From assembly GCF_000515275.1 (NCBI RefSeq), contig NZ_KI911560.1:1798001-1862000 (forward strand): a DNA stretch of 64,000 nt, read 5' to 3'. The stretch's first letter is position 1. Each line of letters opens with the position of its first letter. This DNA comes from Methylophilus sp. 5 (GTDB taxonomy: Bacteria > Pseudomonadota > Gammaproteobacteria > Burkholderiales > Methylophilaceae). The notes below the pieces were generated by a model. It was given only the letters and a program-made list of their open reading frames with translations, did no database searches and was not told the DNA's origin. Positions 55,586 to 64,000 of this stretch are shown piece by piece. The position numbers and the translations under genes are program-made.

Positions 55586-55900
55586 ATGTACGCAGTGATT
55601 AAAACAGGTGGCAAACAGTACAAAGTAGCCGCTGGTGACAAGGTGAAAGTTGAGAAATTGGCTGGTGACGTTGGCTCAACAGTGGTGATCGACAAAGTGT
55701 TGATGATTGCTGATGGTGAAACAACTACAGTTGGTGCACCTTTGGTAGCTGGTGCGAAAGTGAACGCCACTGTGGTATCACACGGCCGTGGTGACAAGGT
55801 GATGATTTTTAAAATGCGTCGTCGTAAGCACTACCGCAAGACTCAAGGTCATCGTCAGAGCTACACGGAAATTAAAATCGAAACTATTTCAGCAAAATAA
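55586..55900 (+). CDS. rplU: 50S ribosomal protein L21
   Basis: A 104-residue protein from [18 protein letters not shown]; the frame opens 57 bases earlier at a non-initiator. It has the L21 pattern, ending with [20 protein letters not shown]. It binds 23S rRNA near domain V partners L20 and L27. TAAGGCATTAT lies before the ATG. It heads rplU-rpmA. Confidence 0.98.
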   Translation: MYAVIKTGGKQYKVAAGDKVKVEKLAGDVGSTVVIDKVLMIADGETTTVGAPLVAGAKVNATVVSHGRGDKVMIFKMRRRKHYRKTQGHRQSYTEIKIETISAK

Positions 55901-55947
55901 GCACGCTCTGCTTGAATAAGGCAGATTGCTAGAATAAGGAATCAAAC

Positions 55948-56205
55948 ATGGCACACAAAAAAGCAGGCGGTAGTTCACGTAACGGCCGCGACTCACAAGC
56001 CAAACGCCTGGGCGTTAAAGCTTTCGGTGAAACAGTTGTTAACGCTGGCAGCATTATCGTTCGCCAACGTGGGACTAAAATGCACGCTGGCGAAAACGTT
56101 GGCATGGGTAAAGACCACACGCTGTTTGCATTGGTAGAAGGCAAAGTTAAATTTGCTATTAAAGGTGCCTTAAAGCGCCATACCGTGAGCATCGAAGCGG
56201 TTTAA
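55948..56205 (+). CDS. rpmA: 50S ribosomal protein L27
   Basis: An 85-residue protein, [20 protein letters not shown], the L27 signature; its N-terminal tail reaches the peptidyl transferase centre. The central [20 protein letters not shown] is conserved. It lies 47 bases after rplU, in the normal operon. Confidence 0.98.
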   Translation: MAHKKAGGSSRNGRDSQAKRLGVKAFGETVVNAGSIIVRQRGTKMHAGENVGMGKDHTLFALVEGKVKFAIKGALKRHTVSIEAV

Positions 56206-56220
56206 TCATCGTTTTGTGTA

Positions 56221-56251
56221 AAAAGCCCTGTCGCTTGACGGGGCTTTTTAC
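56221..56251 (+). terminator. Terminator of rplU-rpmA
   Basis: AAAAGCCC and GGGGCTTTTTA pair across a loop of about 11 bases, followed by T-rich sequence. Confidence 0.8.
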
Positions 56252-56438
56252 TTTATAGTGATTAGATTGTAGCCTTGTATGATTGTCTGTGATGGCGCTT
56301 GCCTGAACAGGCGATTTTAAATTTTTAAGATGCAGTGCAAGGCGCACGGCGCGTAACCCCCGAAATGTGCCATCAGTACATGCGGCTGTTGCGCACCACG
56401 TAACCTGACACTCCTTCTTTTGAGGGCATTGCGCTTAA

Positions 56439-57506
<1,068 letters not shown>

Positions 57507-57511
57507 GCTTT

Positions 57512-58633
57512 ATGGGCGTTTCACTCATACAAAACAGCAAAACCCTGATTGTAAAGGTCGGTTCCAGCCTAGTCACTAATAATGGCCAGGGCCTGGATAA
57601 AACGGCGATAGCCGCCTGGGCGCAGCAAATCAGTGCACTGGTCAAGCAGGGCAAGCAAGTGGTGCTGGTCTCTAGTGGTGCGGTGGCCGAAGGCATGCAA
57701 CGCCTGGGCTGGAAAAAGCGCCCGGTAGAGGTGAATGAGTTGCAGGCAGCCGCAGCGGTGGGGCAAATGGGCCTGGTGCAAATGTATGAACAATGCTTTG
57801 CACAGCACGGCTTGCACACGGCCCAGTTGCTGCTCACACATGAAGACCTGGCTGACCGCAAGCGCTATCTGAATGCGCGTAGCACCTTGCGTACCTTGCT
57901 CGATTTAAACGTGATCCCTATCATCAATGAAAATGACACCGTGGTCACTGAAGAGATTCGCTTTGGTGATAACGACACCTTGGCTGCGCTGGTCGCTAAC
58001 CTGATCGAGGCCGATGCGCTGATTATTCTCACTGACCAGCAAGGCTTGTATTCGGCTGATCCACGTAAAGATCCGCATGCCGTATTTGTTAACTTTGAAA
58101 CCGCTGGCAATCCTGCATTGGAAAGCATGGCGGGTGGCGCAGGCAGTGCGGTAGGCACTGGCGGCATGCTCACCAAAATTTTAGCCGCTAAGCGTGCTGC
58201 CAACAGTGGCGCGCATACCGTGATTGCTTCTGGCCGTGAGGCCGAGGTGCTGCTGCGCTTAAGTCAGGGCGAAGCCATCGGCACCCATTTACAAGCCGGG
58301 CAAATGAAAACACTGGCCAAAAAGCAATGGCTGGCCGATCATTTACGTGTCGGCGGTAAGCTGGTGCTAGATGATGGCGCCGTCAATGTGTTGAGTAAAG
58401 ACGGCAAAAGTTTATTGCCTATTGGCGTGGTCGACGTGCTGGGCCAGTTTGAGCGCGGTGACGTGGTGGCCTGTGTGGATGCACAAGGTAAAGAGTGGGC
58501 GCGTGGCATTGTCAATTACAATGCCAATGAAGTGCGCAGAATCAAGCGTAAACCCAGTAATGAGATTGAACAAGTGCTGGGCTATGTGGAAGAAAAAGAG
58601 TTGATACACAGGGATAACCTGGTATTGGTTTAA
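57512..58633 (+). CDS. proB: Glutamate 5-kinase
   Basis: A 373-residue enzyme for the first step of proline synthesis. The kinase domain begins [20 protein letters not shown] and includes VSSGAVAEG and [24 protein letters not shown] domain occupies the C-terminal 100 residues ([20 protein letters not shown]). It starts five bases after obgE, likely co-transcribed. No proA is adjacent. Confidence 0.97.
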   Translation: MGVSLIQNSKTLIVKVGSSLVTNNGQGLDKTAIAAWAQQISALVKQGKQVVLVSSGAVAEGMQRLGWKKRPVEVNELQAAAAVGQMGLVQMYEQCFAQHGLHTAQLLLTHEDLADRKRYLNARSTLRTLLDLNVIPIINENDTVVTEEIRFGDNDTLAALVANLIEADALIILTDQQGLYSADPRKDPHAVFVNFETAGNPALESMAGGAGSAVGTGGMLTKILAAKRAANSGAHTVIASGREAEVLLRLSQGEAIGTHLQAGQMKTLAKKQWLADHLRVGGKLVLDDGAVNVLSKDGKSLLPIGVVDVLGQFERGDVVACVDAQGKEWARGIVNYNANEVRRIKRKPSNEIEQVLGYVEEKELIHRDNLVLV

Positions 58634-58669
58634 TTGCCAACAAGACGAAGAGAGTGACAAGGCAACGTG

Positions 58670-59164
58670 ATGAGTAAACCTTTGGTAGCCATTATTATGG
58701 GGTCGGACAGCGATTGGCCGGTCATGAAAAACGCCGCACAAATGCTGGCAGATTTTGGTGTTGCTTACGAGGCGCGCGTAGTGTCTGCGCACCGTACGCC
58801 AGACCTGATGTTCGAGTTTGCTGAATCTGCCGTTGCAAACGGGTTTCAGGTGATTATTGCTGGTGCGGGCGGGGCTGCGCACTTACCGGGCATGGTGGCC
58901 GCAAAGACCACATTGCCAGTGTTGGGAGTGCCTGTGCCGTCCAAACATCTGCAAGGGCAAGACTCCTTGCTGTCTATTGTGCAAATGCCTAAGGGTATTC
59001 CGGTGGCCACGTTTGCGATTGGCGATGCTGGTGCCGCCAATGCCGGTTTATTTGCGGTGGCCGTATTAGCTAATCAGGATGCTGGTTTGGCTGCCAAGCT
59101 GACCACTTTCCGCCAGAAACAGGCCGAAAAAGTACATGCAATGGTCTTGAGCGAGCAACCATGA
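58670..59164 (+). CDS. purE: N5-carboxyaminoimidazole ribonucleotide mutase
   Basis: A 164-residue enzyme of purine synthesis. [19 protein letters not shown] and [13 protein letters not shown] are the class I PurE motifs, followed by [18 protein letters not shown] at 58670 after AAGGCAACGTG. Its last codons overlap the first codons of purK by four bases. Confidence 0.98.
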   Translation: MSKPLVAIIMGSDSDWPVMKNAAQMLADFGVAYEARVVSAHRTPDLMFEFAESAVANGFQVIIAGAGGAAHLPGMVAAKTTLPVLGVPVPSKHLQGQDSLLSIVQMPKGIPVATFAIGDAGAANAGLFAVAVLANQDAGLAAKLTTFRQKQAEKVHAMVLSEQP

Positions 59165-60309
59165 CAGCATCCGTGATTCAACCTTCCGCAATGCTGGGGA
59201 TGCTGGGCGGCGGCCAGCTTGGCCGTTTTTTCGTGATTGCTGCCCACGAAATGGGCTACAAAGTCACGGTGCTCGACCCGGATAAAAACAGCCCGGCCGG
59301 TATGATTGCCGATGTGCATTTATGCGCTGCGTTTGACGATGCAGATGCTTTAAAAACCATGGCCGAAACCTGCCAGGCGATTTCAACTGAATTTGAAAAC
59401 GTGCCCGCCGCAACGCTGGCCACGTTGGCGCAATCTACCGTCGTGCACCCCAGTGCCGATGCCGTAGCTATTGCGCAACATCGAATTAAAGAAAAAACTT
59501 TTTTCAAAGCGTCTGGTTTGCCGGTTGGCCCATTTGTGCCGGTGACTGTTGAAGCTGATTTGCCGGAAGATGGCGACATGTATCCGGCCGTACTGAAAGT
59601 GGCGCGTTTTGGCTACGATGGCAAAGGTCAGGCGCGGGTCGCAAATCGTGAGCAAGCTGTTGCTGCTTTTCAGGGCTTTAAGCAAGAAGTCTGCGTGCTG
59701 GAAAAAATGCTGCCGCTGGACCTGGAAGTCTCCGTGGTACTGGCGCGTGATGTGCACGGCAATATTGCCGCTTTCCCAACCGCCGAAAATAGCCATTTGA
59801 ACGGTATTCTAGATATAAGCATTGCCCCAGCACGTTGTTCTGAAGTGATTAAAGCCAATGCGCAAGAACTTGCAAAAAAACTGGCGACCAGCCTTAATTA
59901 TGTGGGCGTGATGGGCGTAGAGTTTTTTGTCGTCGGTAACCAGTTGCTGATCAACGAAATTGCACCGCGTCCGCATAACTCCGGCCATTACACCCTTGAT
60001 GCTTGCGTGACCAACCAGTTTGAGCAGCAGGTGCGCGTGATTACCGGCCAGGCATTGGGCAGCCCGCGTTTACATAGCAATGCAGTGATGGTGAATATTC
60101 TGGGCGATAGCTGGCTGTATAGCGGCAAGCAGGCTGAACCCGCCTGGGATAAAGCTTTCGCACATGGCAACCTCAAAATGCACTTGTATGGCAAGCATGA
60201 GCCGCGCAAGGCGCGCAAAATGGGCCATTTCACGGTGATCGGTGAAGAGGCGCAAGAAGTACTCAATGTTGCCAAAGTGGCGCGCAGCGAGTTGCATATT
60301 GGTGAGTAG
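59161..60309 (+). CDS. purK: N5-carboxyaminoimidazole ribonucleotide synthase
   Basis: A 382-residue ATP-grasp enzyme that carboxylates AIR using bicarbonate. [20 protein letters not shown] opens the N-terminal domain; [15 protein letters not shown] and [19 protein letters not shown] are family motifs of the ATP-grasp core. ATG overlaps the purE stop (ATGA), giving translational coupling. Confidence 0.98.
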   Translation: MTASVIQPSAMLGMLGGGQLGRFFVIAAHEMGYKVTVLDPDKNSPAGMIADVHLCAAFDDADALKTMAETCQAISTEFENVPAATLATLAQSTVVHPSADAVAIAQHRIKEKTFFKASGLPVGPFVPVTVEADLPEDGDMYPAVLKVARFGYDGKGQARVANREQAVAAFQGFKQEVCVLEKMLPLDLEVSVVLARDVHGNIAAFPTAENSHLNGILDISIAPARCSEVIKANAQELAKKLATSLNYVGVMGVEFFVVGNQLLINEIAPRPHNSGHYTLDACVTNQFEQQVRVITGQALGSPRLHSNAVMVNILGDSWLYSGKQAEPAWDKAFAHGNLKMHLYGKHEPRKARKMGHFTVIGEEAQEVLNVAKVARSELHIGE

Positions 60310-60322
60310 CTAGCTTGTCATT

Positions 60323-60351
60323 AAAAAAGCCCGGTATGTCCGGGCTTTTTT
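60323..60351 (+). terminator. Terminator of purEK
   Basis: AAAAAAGCCCGG and CCGGGCTTTTTT pair around TATGT, with a T-run. Confidence 0.9.
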
Positions 60352-60387
60352 ACGTGAGTTGTCAGTGGATTGCTGGGCGATCAGGCA

Positions 60388-60418
60388 ATAAAAAAACCGG
60401 ACATGCGTCCGGTTCTTT
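60388..60418 (-). terminator. Terminator of rpsT
   Basis: Read on the minus strand, CCGGAC and GTCCGG pair around GCAT and seven Ts follow. It lies 22 bases beyond the rpsT stop. Confidence 0.88.
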
Positions 60419-60439
60419 TAGTATGCACCCCTACTGAAA

Positions 60440-60811
60440 TTATTCAGCAGCTTTTTTCGCGCGAGGCTTGGCAGCTTTTTTAGCTGGTGCCGCTTCGGCT
60501 TTCGGTGCAGCTGCTTTTTTCACAGAAGCCAAAGTCGCAGATACTTCACCGGACAATGCTTTGATAGCAGCAGTCAAGCGGCTCTTATGACGAGCAGCTT
60601 TGTTTTTATGAATGATTTTTTTGTCAGCGATACGATCAATCACGCTAACATTTTCTTGGTAAGAAGCTACAGCAGCAGCTTTGTCACCAGTTTGAATCGC
60701 TTTGATTACTTTTTTAATCGCAGTACGCAAAGTTGAACGTAACGCAGCGTTGTGCGCGTTTACTTTGACGGATTGGCGCGCGCGTTTGCGCGCTTGTGCG
60801 GTATTTGCCAT
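60440..60811 (-). CDS. rpsT: 30S ribosomal protein S20, with extended C-terminus
   Basis: Residues 1-90 are normal S20 ([38 protein letters not shown]). The usual length is about 87 residues; this one has 123. The extra tail from about 95 is [20 protein letters not shown] and more Ala/Lys, a disordered basic sequence. S20 binds the 5' domain of 16S rRNA. The tail is in frame before a clean terminator, so it is real and not a frameshift product. Divergent from murJ. Confidence 0.97.
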   Translation of the reverse strand: MANTAQARKRARQSVKVNAHNAALRSTLRTAIKKVIKAIQTGDKAAAVASYQENVSVIDRIADKKIIHKNKAARHKSRLTAAIKALSGEVSATLASVKKAAAPKAEAAPAKKAAKPRAKKAAE

Positions 60812-61017
60812 ATTCGTTTATCCTGTAGCTTTCAAAAGGGGTGTGATACGAAACCGTGCATCATACTGTTTTTGCTTTGTTTTTGCAAGATTAAAAACGC
60901 ATTTAGTCGATTGATTGTTGCTGCATGGTAAAATCGGCCAACTTTTTAATCTGCCTCGCAGTAAGCTGTGAGCGATGCACTGCCAATAACATTTAAGGCG
61001 CCTATTTTCCATCATTT

Positions 61018-62562
61018 ATGAATTTGCTCAAAGCACTCGCCACCGTTGGTGGCATGACGTTTATTTCGCGCCTGTTGGGCTTTGTGCGTGACACACTGAT
61101 TGCCCGTATTTTTGGGGCAGGGGTGGCCACCGATGCCTTTTTCGTTGCGTTTAAAATCCCTAATCTGTTGCGCCGCATTTCAGGCGAGGGTGCGTTTAGC
61201 CAGGCCTTCGTGCCAATCTTGTCTGAATACCGCAAACAGCGTACGCCCGAGGCAACTAAAGCCTTGATTAACCATGTGGCCAGCTTGTTGGGCTTGTTTT
61301 TGGTGGCGATCACTATTCTCGGTATGTTGGCAGCGCCGCTGATTGTGCGTGTGACCTCGCCCGGCTTTGTGCATGATCCGGCCAAGTTTGCGCTCACCAC
61401 TGAGCTGTTGCGTATTACCTTTCCTTATATATTGTTTATTTCGCTGGTCTCAATGGCTGGCGGCGTGCTCAATGCGTTTAGCAAATTTCAGGTGCCTGCG
61501 TTTACCCCGGTCTGGCTCAACTTGAGTTTTATCACGGCGGCCATTTTTGTTGCGCCACATTTTAACAACTCAGTCTATGTGCTGGCTTGGGCCGTGTTTG
61601 TTGGCGGCATTATTCAATTGCTGTATCAATTGCCTTATTTGCAAAAAATAGGCATGTTGCCGCGTTATGCCATTAACGTTGAAGACGAAGGCGTGCGCCG
61701 TATTCTCAAGTTAATGGGCCCGGCCATTTTTGGCGTGTCTGTGGCGCAGATTTCAATTGTGCTCAATAATATTTTTGCCTCTTTTATGCCCACTGGCAGT
61801 GTGTCCTGGCTCTATTACGCTGATCGCCTGATGGAGTTTCCGACTGGCGTGCTAGGCGTCGCGTTGGGCACAATTTTGCTGCCGAGCTTATCTAAAGCGC
61901 ATGTTGATAAATCTAGCGCCGAGTTTTCATTGTTGTTAGATTGGGGCTTGCGGCTGACGTTTATGCTGGCGATTCCAGCTGCGGTGGCGATGGCGGTGCT
62001 CTCCAAACCTTTAGTTGCCAGCCTGTTTTATTACGGTAAATTTACCTCTATGGACGTGCTGCAAACCGAACGCGCACTGATTGCTTATAGCCTGAGCCTG
62101 CTAGGCCTGATTATGGTAAAAGTGCTGGCGCCGGGCTTTTATGCGCGTCAAAACGTGAAAACGCCGGTCAAAATTGCTATTTTCACGCTGGTGATGACGC
62201 AAGTGATGAATGTGGGTTTTTTAATGTTTACGTCTTTACAGCATGCCGGATTGGCGCTGGCTGTGGGGTTGGGCGCTTGCCTGAATGCGACTTTGCTCTG
62301 GGTGACCTTGCAAAAAACAGGCGCCTATCAGCCGCAAGCTGGCTGGATCGCCTTTTTGCTTAAGCTATTAGCCGCCGTGACGGTGATGGCAATGGTGTTA
62401 TTCGCGGCAGCCACCTGGTCTGGAGATTGGCTGGCCATGCCGACATTGACCCGCTTGTTGCATCTGGCAGGGGTGGTGGTGCTGGGCATGAGTGTGTATT
62501 TTGCCGCCCTCGGCTTATTAGGCTTTCGACCTAAAGACTTCATGAAACGGGTGGCCAAATAA
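61018..62562 (+). CDS. murJ: Lipid II flippase MurJ (MviN)
   Basis: A 514-residue inner-membrane protein with about 14 helices. MNLLKALATVGGMTFISRLL and FGAGVATDAFFVAFKIPNLL with RRISGEGAFSQAFVPIL are hallmark sequences. MurJ moves lipid II across the membrane for peptidoglycan synthesis. It is followed by ribF with a one-base overlap (TAATG), and with divergent rpsT forms the common rpsT/murJ-ribF-ileS arrangement. Confidence 0.97.
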   Translation: MNLLKALATVGGMTFISRLLGFVRDTLIARIFGAGVATDAFFVAFKIPNLLRRISGEGAFSQAFVPILSEYRKQRTPEATKALINHVASLLGLFLVAITILGMLAAPLIVRVTSPGFVHDPAKFALTTELLRITFPYILFISLVSMAGGVLNAFSKFQVPAFTPVWLNLSFITAAIFVAPHFNNSVYVLAWAVFVGGIIQLLYQLPYLQKIGMLPRYAINVEDEGVRRILKLMGPAIFGVSVAQISIVLNNIFASFMPTGSVSWLYYADRLMEFPTGVLGVALGTILLPSLSKAHVDKSSAEFSLLLDWGLRLTFMLAIPAAVAMAVLSKPLVASLFYYGKFTSMDVLQTERALIAYSLSLLGLIMVKVLAPGFYARQNVKTPVKIAIFTLVMTQVMNVGFLMFTSLQHAGLALAVGLGACLNATLLWVTLQKTGAYQPQAGWIAFLLKLLAAVTVMAMVLFAAATWSGDWLAMPTLTRLLHLAGVVVLGMSVYFAALGLLGFRPKDFMKRVAK

Positions 62563-63464
62563 TGCAGATATTTCGTCATATTCCACAACACTCACCGCCA
62601 CAAGCGATTGCGATTGGTAATTTTGATGGCATGCATTTAGGGCACCAGGCCTTGCTGCGGCAACTGATCGCGTTCACGCAAACCTACAAAATCACACCGG
62701 CGGTAATGACATTTGAACCGCACCCGCGCGAGTTTTTTATGCCGCAGAATGCCCCTGCGCGTTTGGCCTCTATGCGCGAAAAGCTGGAATATTTTGCTGA
62801 GTGCGGCGTGCAGCATGTCTACGTGCAGCGCTTTAATCATGCGTTTGCCGCACAGAGCCCAGCCACGTTTATGCAAGTGCTGCGCCAGCAACTCAATGCC
62901 AATGTGGTCATGGTCGGTGAAGACTTCTGTTTTGGTGCCAAGCGCGCAGGCAGTGTGCAAACGCTGATTGAACACGGTTTTAACGTGATTCCGCTGCCGG
63001 AAGTGCAATTACACGGCGAGCGCGTTTCCAGCACGTTGCTGCGTAATGCGCTGGCGGCAGGTGAGTTGATTAAGGCGCACACCTTGCTCGGGCGACCGTA
63101 CAGCATTAGCGGCAAAGTGGTACACGGTGCCAAACTTGGGCGCCAGCTTGGCTTCCCTACTGCCAATGTGCATATGCGCCACGAACGGCCTGCACTGACC
63201 GGGGTTTATGCGGTAAAATTGAACAATTTACTGGCCGTTGCCAATTTGGGCAATCGGCCGACCTTGGAAGGTATCCCCAAACTCAAGCTTGAAGTGCATG
63301 TGTTTGATTTTAATGGTGATCTTTACGATCAGCATGTGCATGTGCAGTTTTTTCATAAACTGCGCGACGAACAAAAGTTTGCCGGGCTGGATGCATTGAA
63401 AGCGCAGATTGCGCTGGATGCCTTGCAGGCAAAACAATACTTCGCCGCAGATATACGCGGATAA
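62562..63464 (+). CDS. ribF: Bifunctional riboflavin kinase/FMN adenylyltransferase
   Basis: A 300-residue enzyme making FMN and FAD. The adenylyltransferase half has AIAIGNFDGMHLGHQALLRQ and VVMVGEDFCFGAKRAG; the kinase half has GRPYSISGKVVHGAKLGRQ with GFPTANV. It starts inside the murJ stop. The last residues, AADIRG, and the stop codon lie within an inverted repeat that extends to 63535. Confidence 0.97.
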   Translation: MQIFRHIPQHSPPQAIAIGNFDGMHLGHQALLRQLIAFTQTYKITPAVMTFEPHPREFFMPQNAPARLASMREKLEYFAECGVQHVYVQRFNHAFAAQSPATFMQVLRQQLNANVVMVGEDFCFGAKRAGSVQTLIEHGFNVIPLPEVQLHGERVSSTLLRNALAAGELIKAHTLLGRPYSISGKVVHGAKLGRQLGFPTANVHMRHERPALTGVYAVKLNNLLAVANLGNRPTLEGIPKLKLEVHVFDFNGDLYDQHVHVQFFHKLRDEQKFAGLDALKAQIALDALQAKQYFAADIRG

Positions 63465-63535
63465 ACGCAGATAAGCTGCTTCCACTATTATTAGTAGGCG
63501 GCATGTATCTGCGGGCATCTGCGTTTATCTGCGGC
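63444..63535. repeat. Imperfect inverted repeat at the ribF end
   Basis: GCCGCAGAT-type motif at 63444 with GATAAACGCAGATAAG through 63475 mirrors CATCTGCGTTTATCTGCGGC at 63516-63535. The left arm contains the last six codons and the stop of ribF. It may also act as a hairpin between ribF and ileS. The GCAGATAAACGCAGAT core recalls dispersed intergenic repeats of betaproteobacteria, not verified. Confidence 0.7.
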
Positions 63536-63555
63536 TAAATAATTGGATTTTTTAA

Positions 63556-64000
63556 ATGACTGACCAAACCAAAGATTCAAAATACACGCTGAATTTACCT
63601 GAAACCAGCTTTCCGATGCGCGGCGATTTGTCCAAGCGTGAGCCGGCCTGGTTAAAAAGCTGGCAAGAACGCAAGGTTTACGAGCGCATTCGCGCCAAGC
63701 GCAAAGGTGCGCCAAGCTTTATCCTGCATGACGGCCCGCCGTATGCCAACGGCGATATTCACATTGGTCACGCGGTGAATAAAATCCTTAAAGACATTAT
63801 CATCAAGGCCAAAACCATGAGTGGTTTTGACGCGCCTTATGTACCGGGCTGGGATTGCCACGGCTTACCGATTGAGTTAGTGGTGGAGAAAAACCACGGC
63901 AAGAATATAGACCCGGCCAAGTTTCGCGAGTTGTGTCGTGCTTATGCCGCCGAGCAGGTAGAAAAACAGAAAAAAGATTTTATCCGCTTGGGTGTGCTGG
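63556..64000 (+). CDS. ileS: Isoleucyl-tRNA synthetase, N-terminal part (cut by window edge)
   Basis: Open from the ATG at 63556 to the window end, 148 codons. [20 protein letters not shown] is followed by [20 protein letters not shown], with the HIGH ATP-binding motif, and [19 protein letters not shown], both specific to class I IleRS. The gene follows ribF, as in the conserved murJ-ribF-ileS-lspA order. Confidence 0.97.
   Translation, partial: MTDQTKDSKYTLNLPETSFPMRGDLSKREPAWLKSWQERKVYERIRAKRKGAPSFILHDGPPYANGDIHIGHAVNKILKDIIIKAKTMSGFDAPYVPGWDCHGLPIELVVEKNHGKNIDPAKFRELCRAYAAEQVEKQKKDFIRLGVL

Overview
The window is bacterial chromosome, most likely from a methylotrophic betaproteobacterium of the Methylophilaceae (Methylophilus-like). 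This is an inference from betaproteobacterial gene orders (yajC-secD-secF, rplU-rpmA-obgE-proB, rpsT/murJ-ribF-ileS, ffh beside a CcsA-like membrane gene), roughly 50 % G+C by eye, and many PEP-CTERM sorted exoproteins. No 16S rRNA or methanol dehydrogenase gene is present to confirm it.

Layout. 1-0.8 kb: start of a metal-type efflux operon (CzcI-like small protein, truncated TolC/CzcC-type outer-membrane protein), minus strand. 1.0-8.5 kb: clpS, clpA, a CorC/HlyC-type CBS membrane protein and yajC-secD-secF, all minus. 8.7-10.2 kb: a PEP-CTERM gene and a pair of inverted, diverged repeat units lie between yajC and tgt, genes usually adjacent. 10.2-19.3 kb: tgt, pssA, leuA, a DMT exporter, a HAD phosphatase, an OmpL-like porin, a CcsA-like protein and ffh.

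19.4-25.8 kb: a tRNA-Lys(TTT) gene whose 3' half and terminator are repeated at 22.26 kb (87 of 88 bases identical) and, in decayed form, at 25.66 kb. The repeats bracket two accessory blocks. The first carries a nuclease-like protein and an MNT/HEPN toxin-antitoxin module with its own palindromic operator and an in-frame stop in the HEPN gene. The second carries an SDR oxidoreductase, a divergent LysR regulator and a polytopic membrane protein. No integrase is visible.

26.1-31.3 kb: an ECF sigma factor, a cupin (ChrR-like) partner and an apparently exported YheT-type hydrolase, followed by three PEP-CTERM genes. 31.6-38.8 kb: Kef-type antiporter, rlmF, an OsmC-YcaO fusion, an RhlE-type helicase with a long leader, and a YaiI protein. 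39.0-46.0 kb: two PEP-CTERM genes flank three c-di-GMP genes (GGDEF, HD-GYP, GAF-PAS-GGDEF-EAL). 46.1-47.0 kb: a strong promoter overlapped by a near-ideal Fur box drives three tiny genes, two of them paralogues of each other.

47.0-50.3 kb: ppk2 and a PiT phosphate transporter diverge from a region with a Pho box; an OhrR-like MarR regulator follows. 50.6-55.5 kb: a DnaQ/GIY-YIG nuclease fusion, ccoG, a MocR regulator and a small unknown. 55.6-64.0 kb: rplU-rpmA, obgE, proB, purE-purK, rpsT (with a long Ala/Lys tail), murJ-ribF, an inverted repeat overlapping the ribF stop, and the start of ileS.

The candidates for undescribed biology are the Fur-controlled trio of small proteins, the tRNA-Lys repeat-bounded blocks with the damaged MNT/HEPN pair, and the sigma/cupin/exported hydrolase operon.
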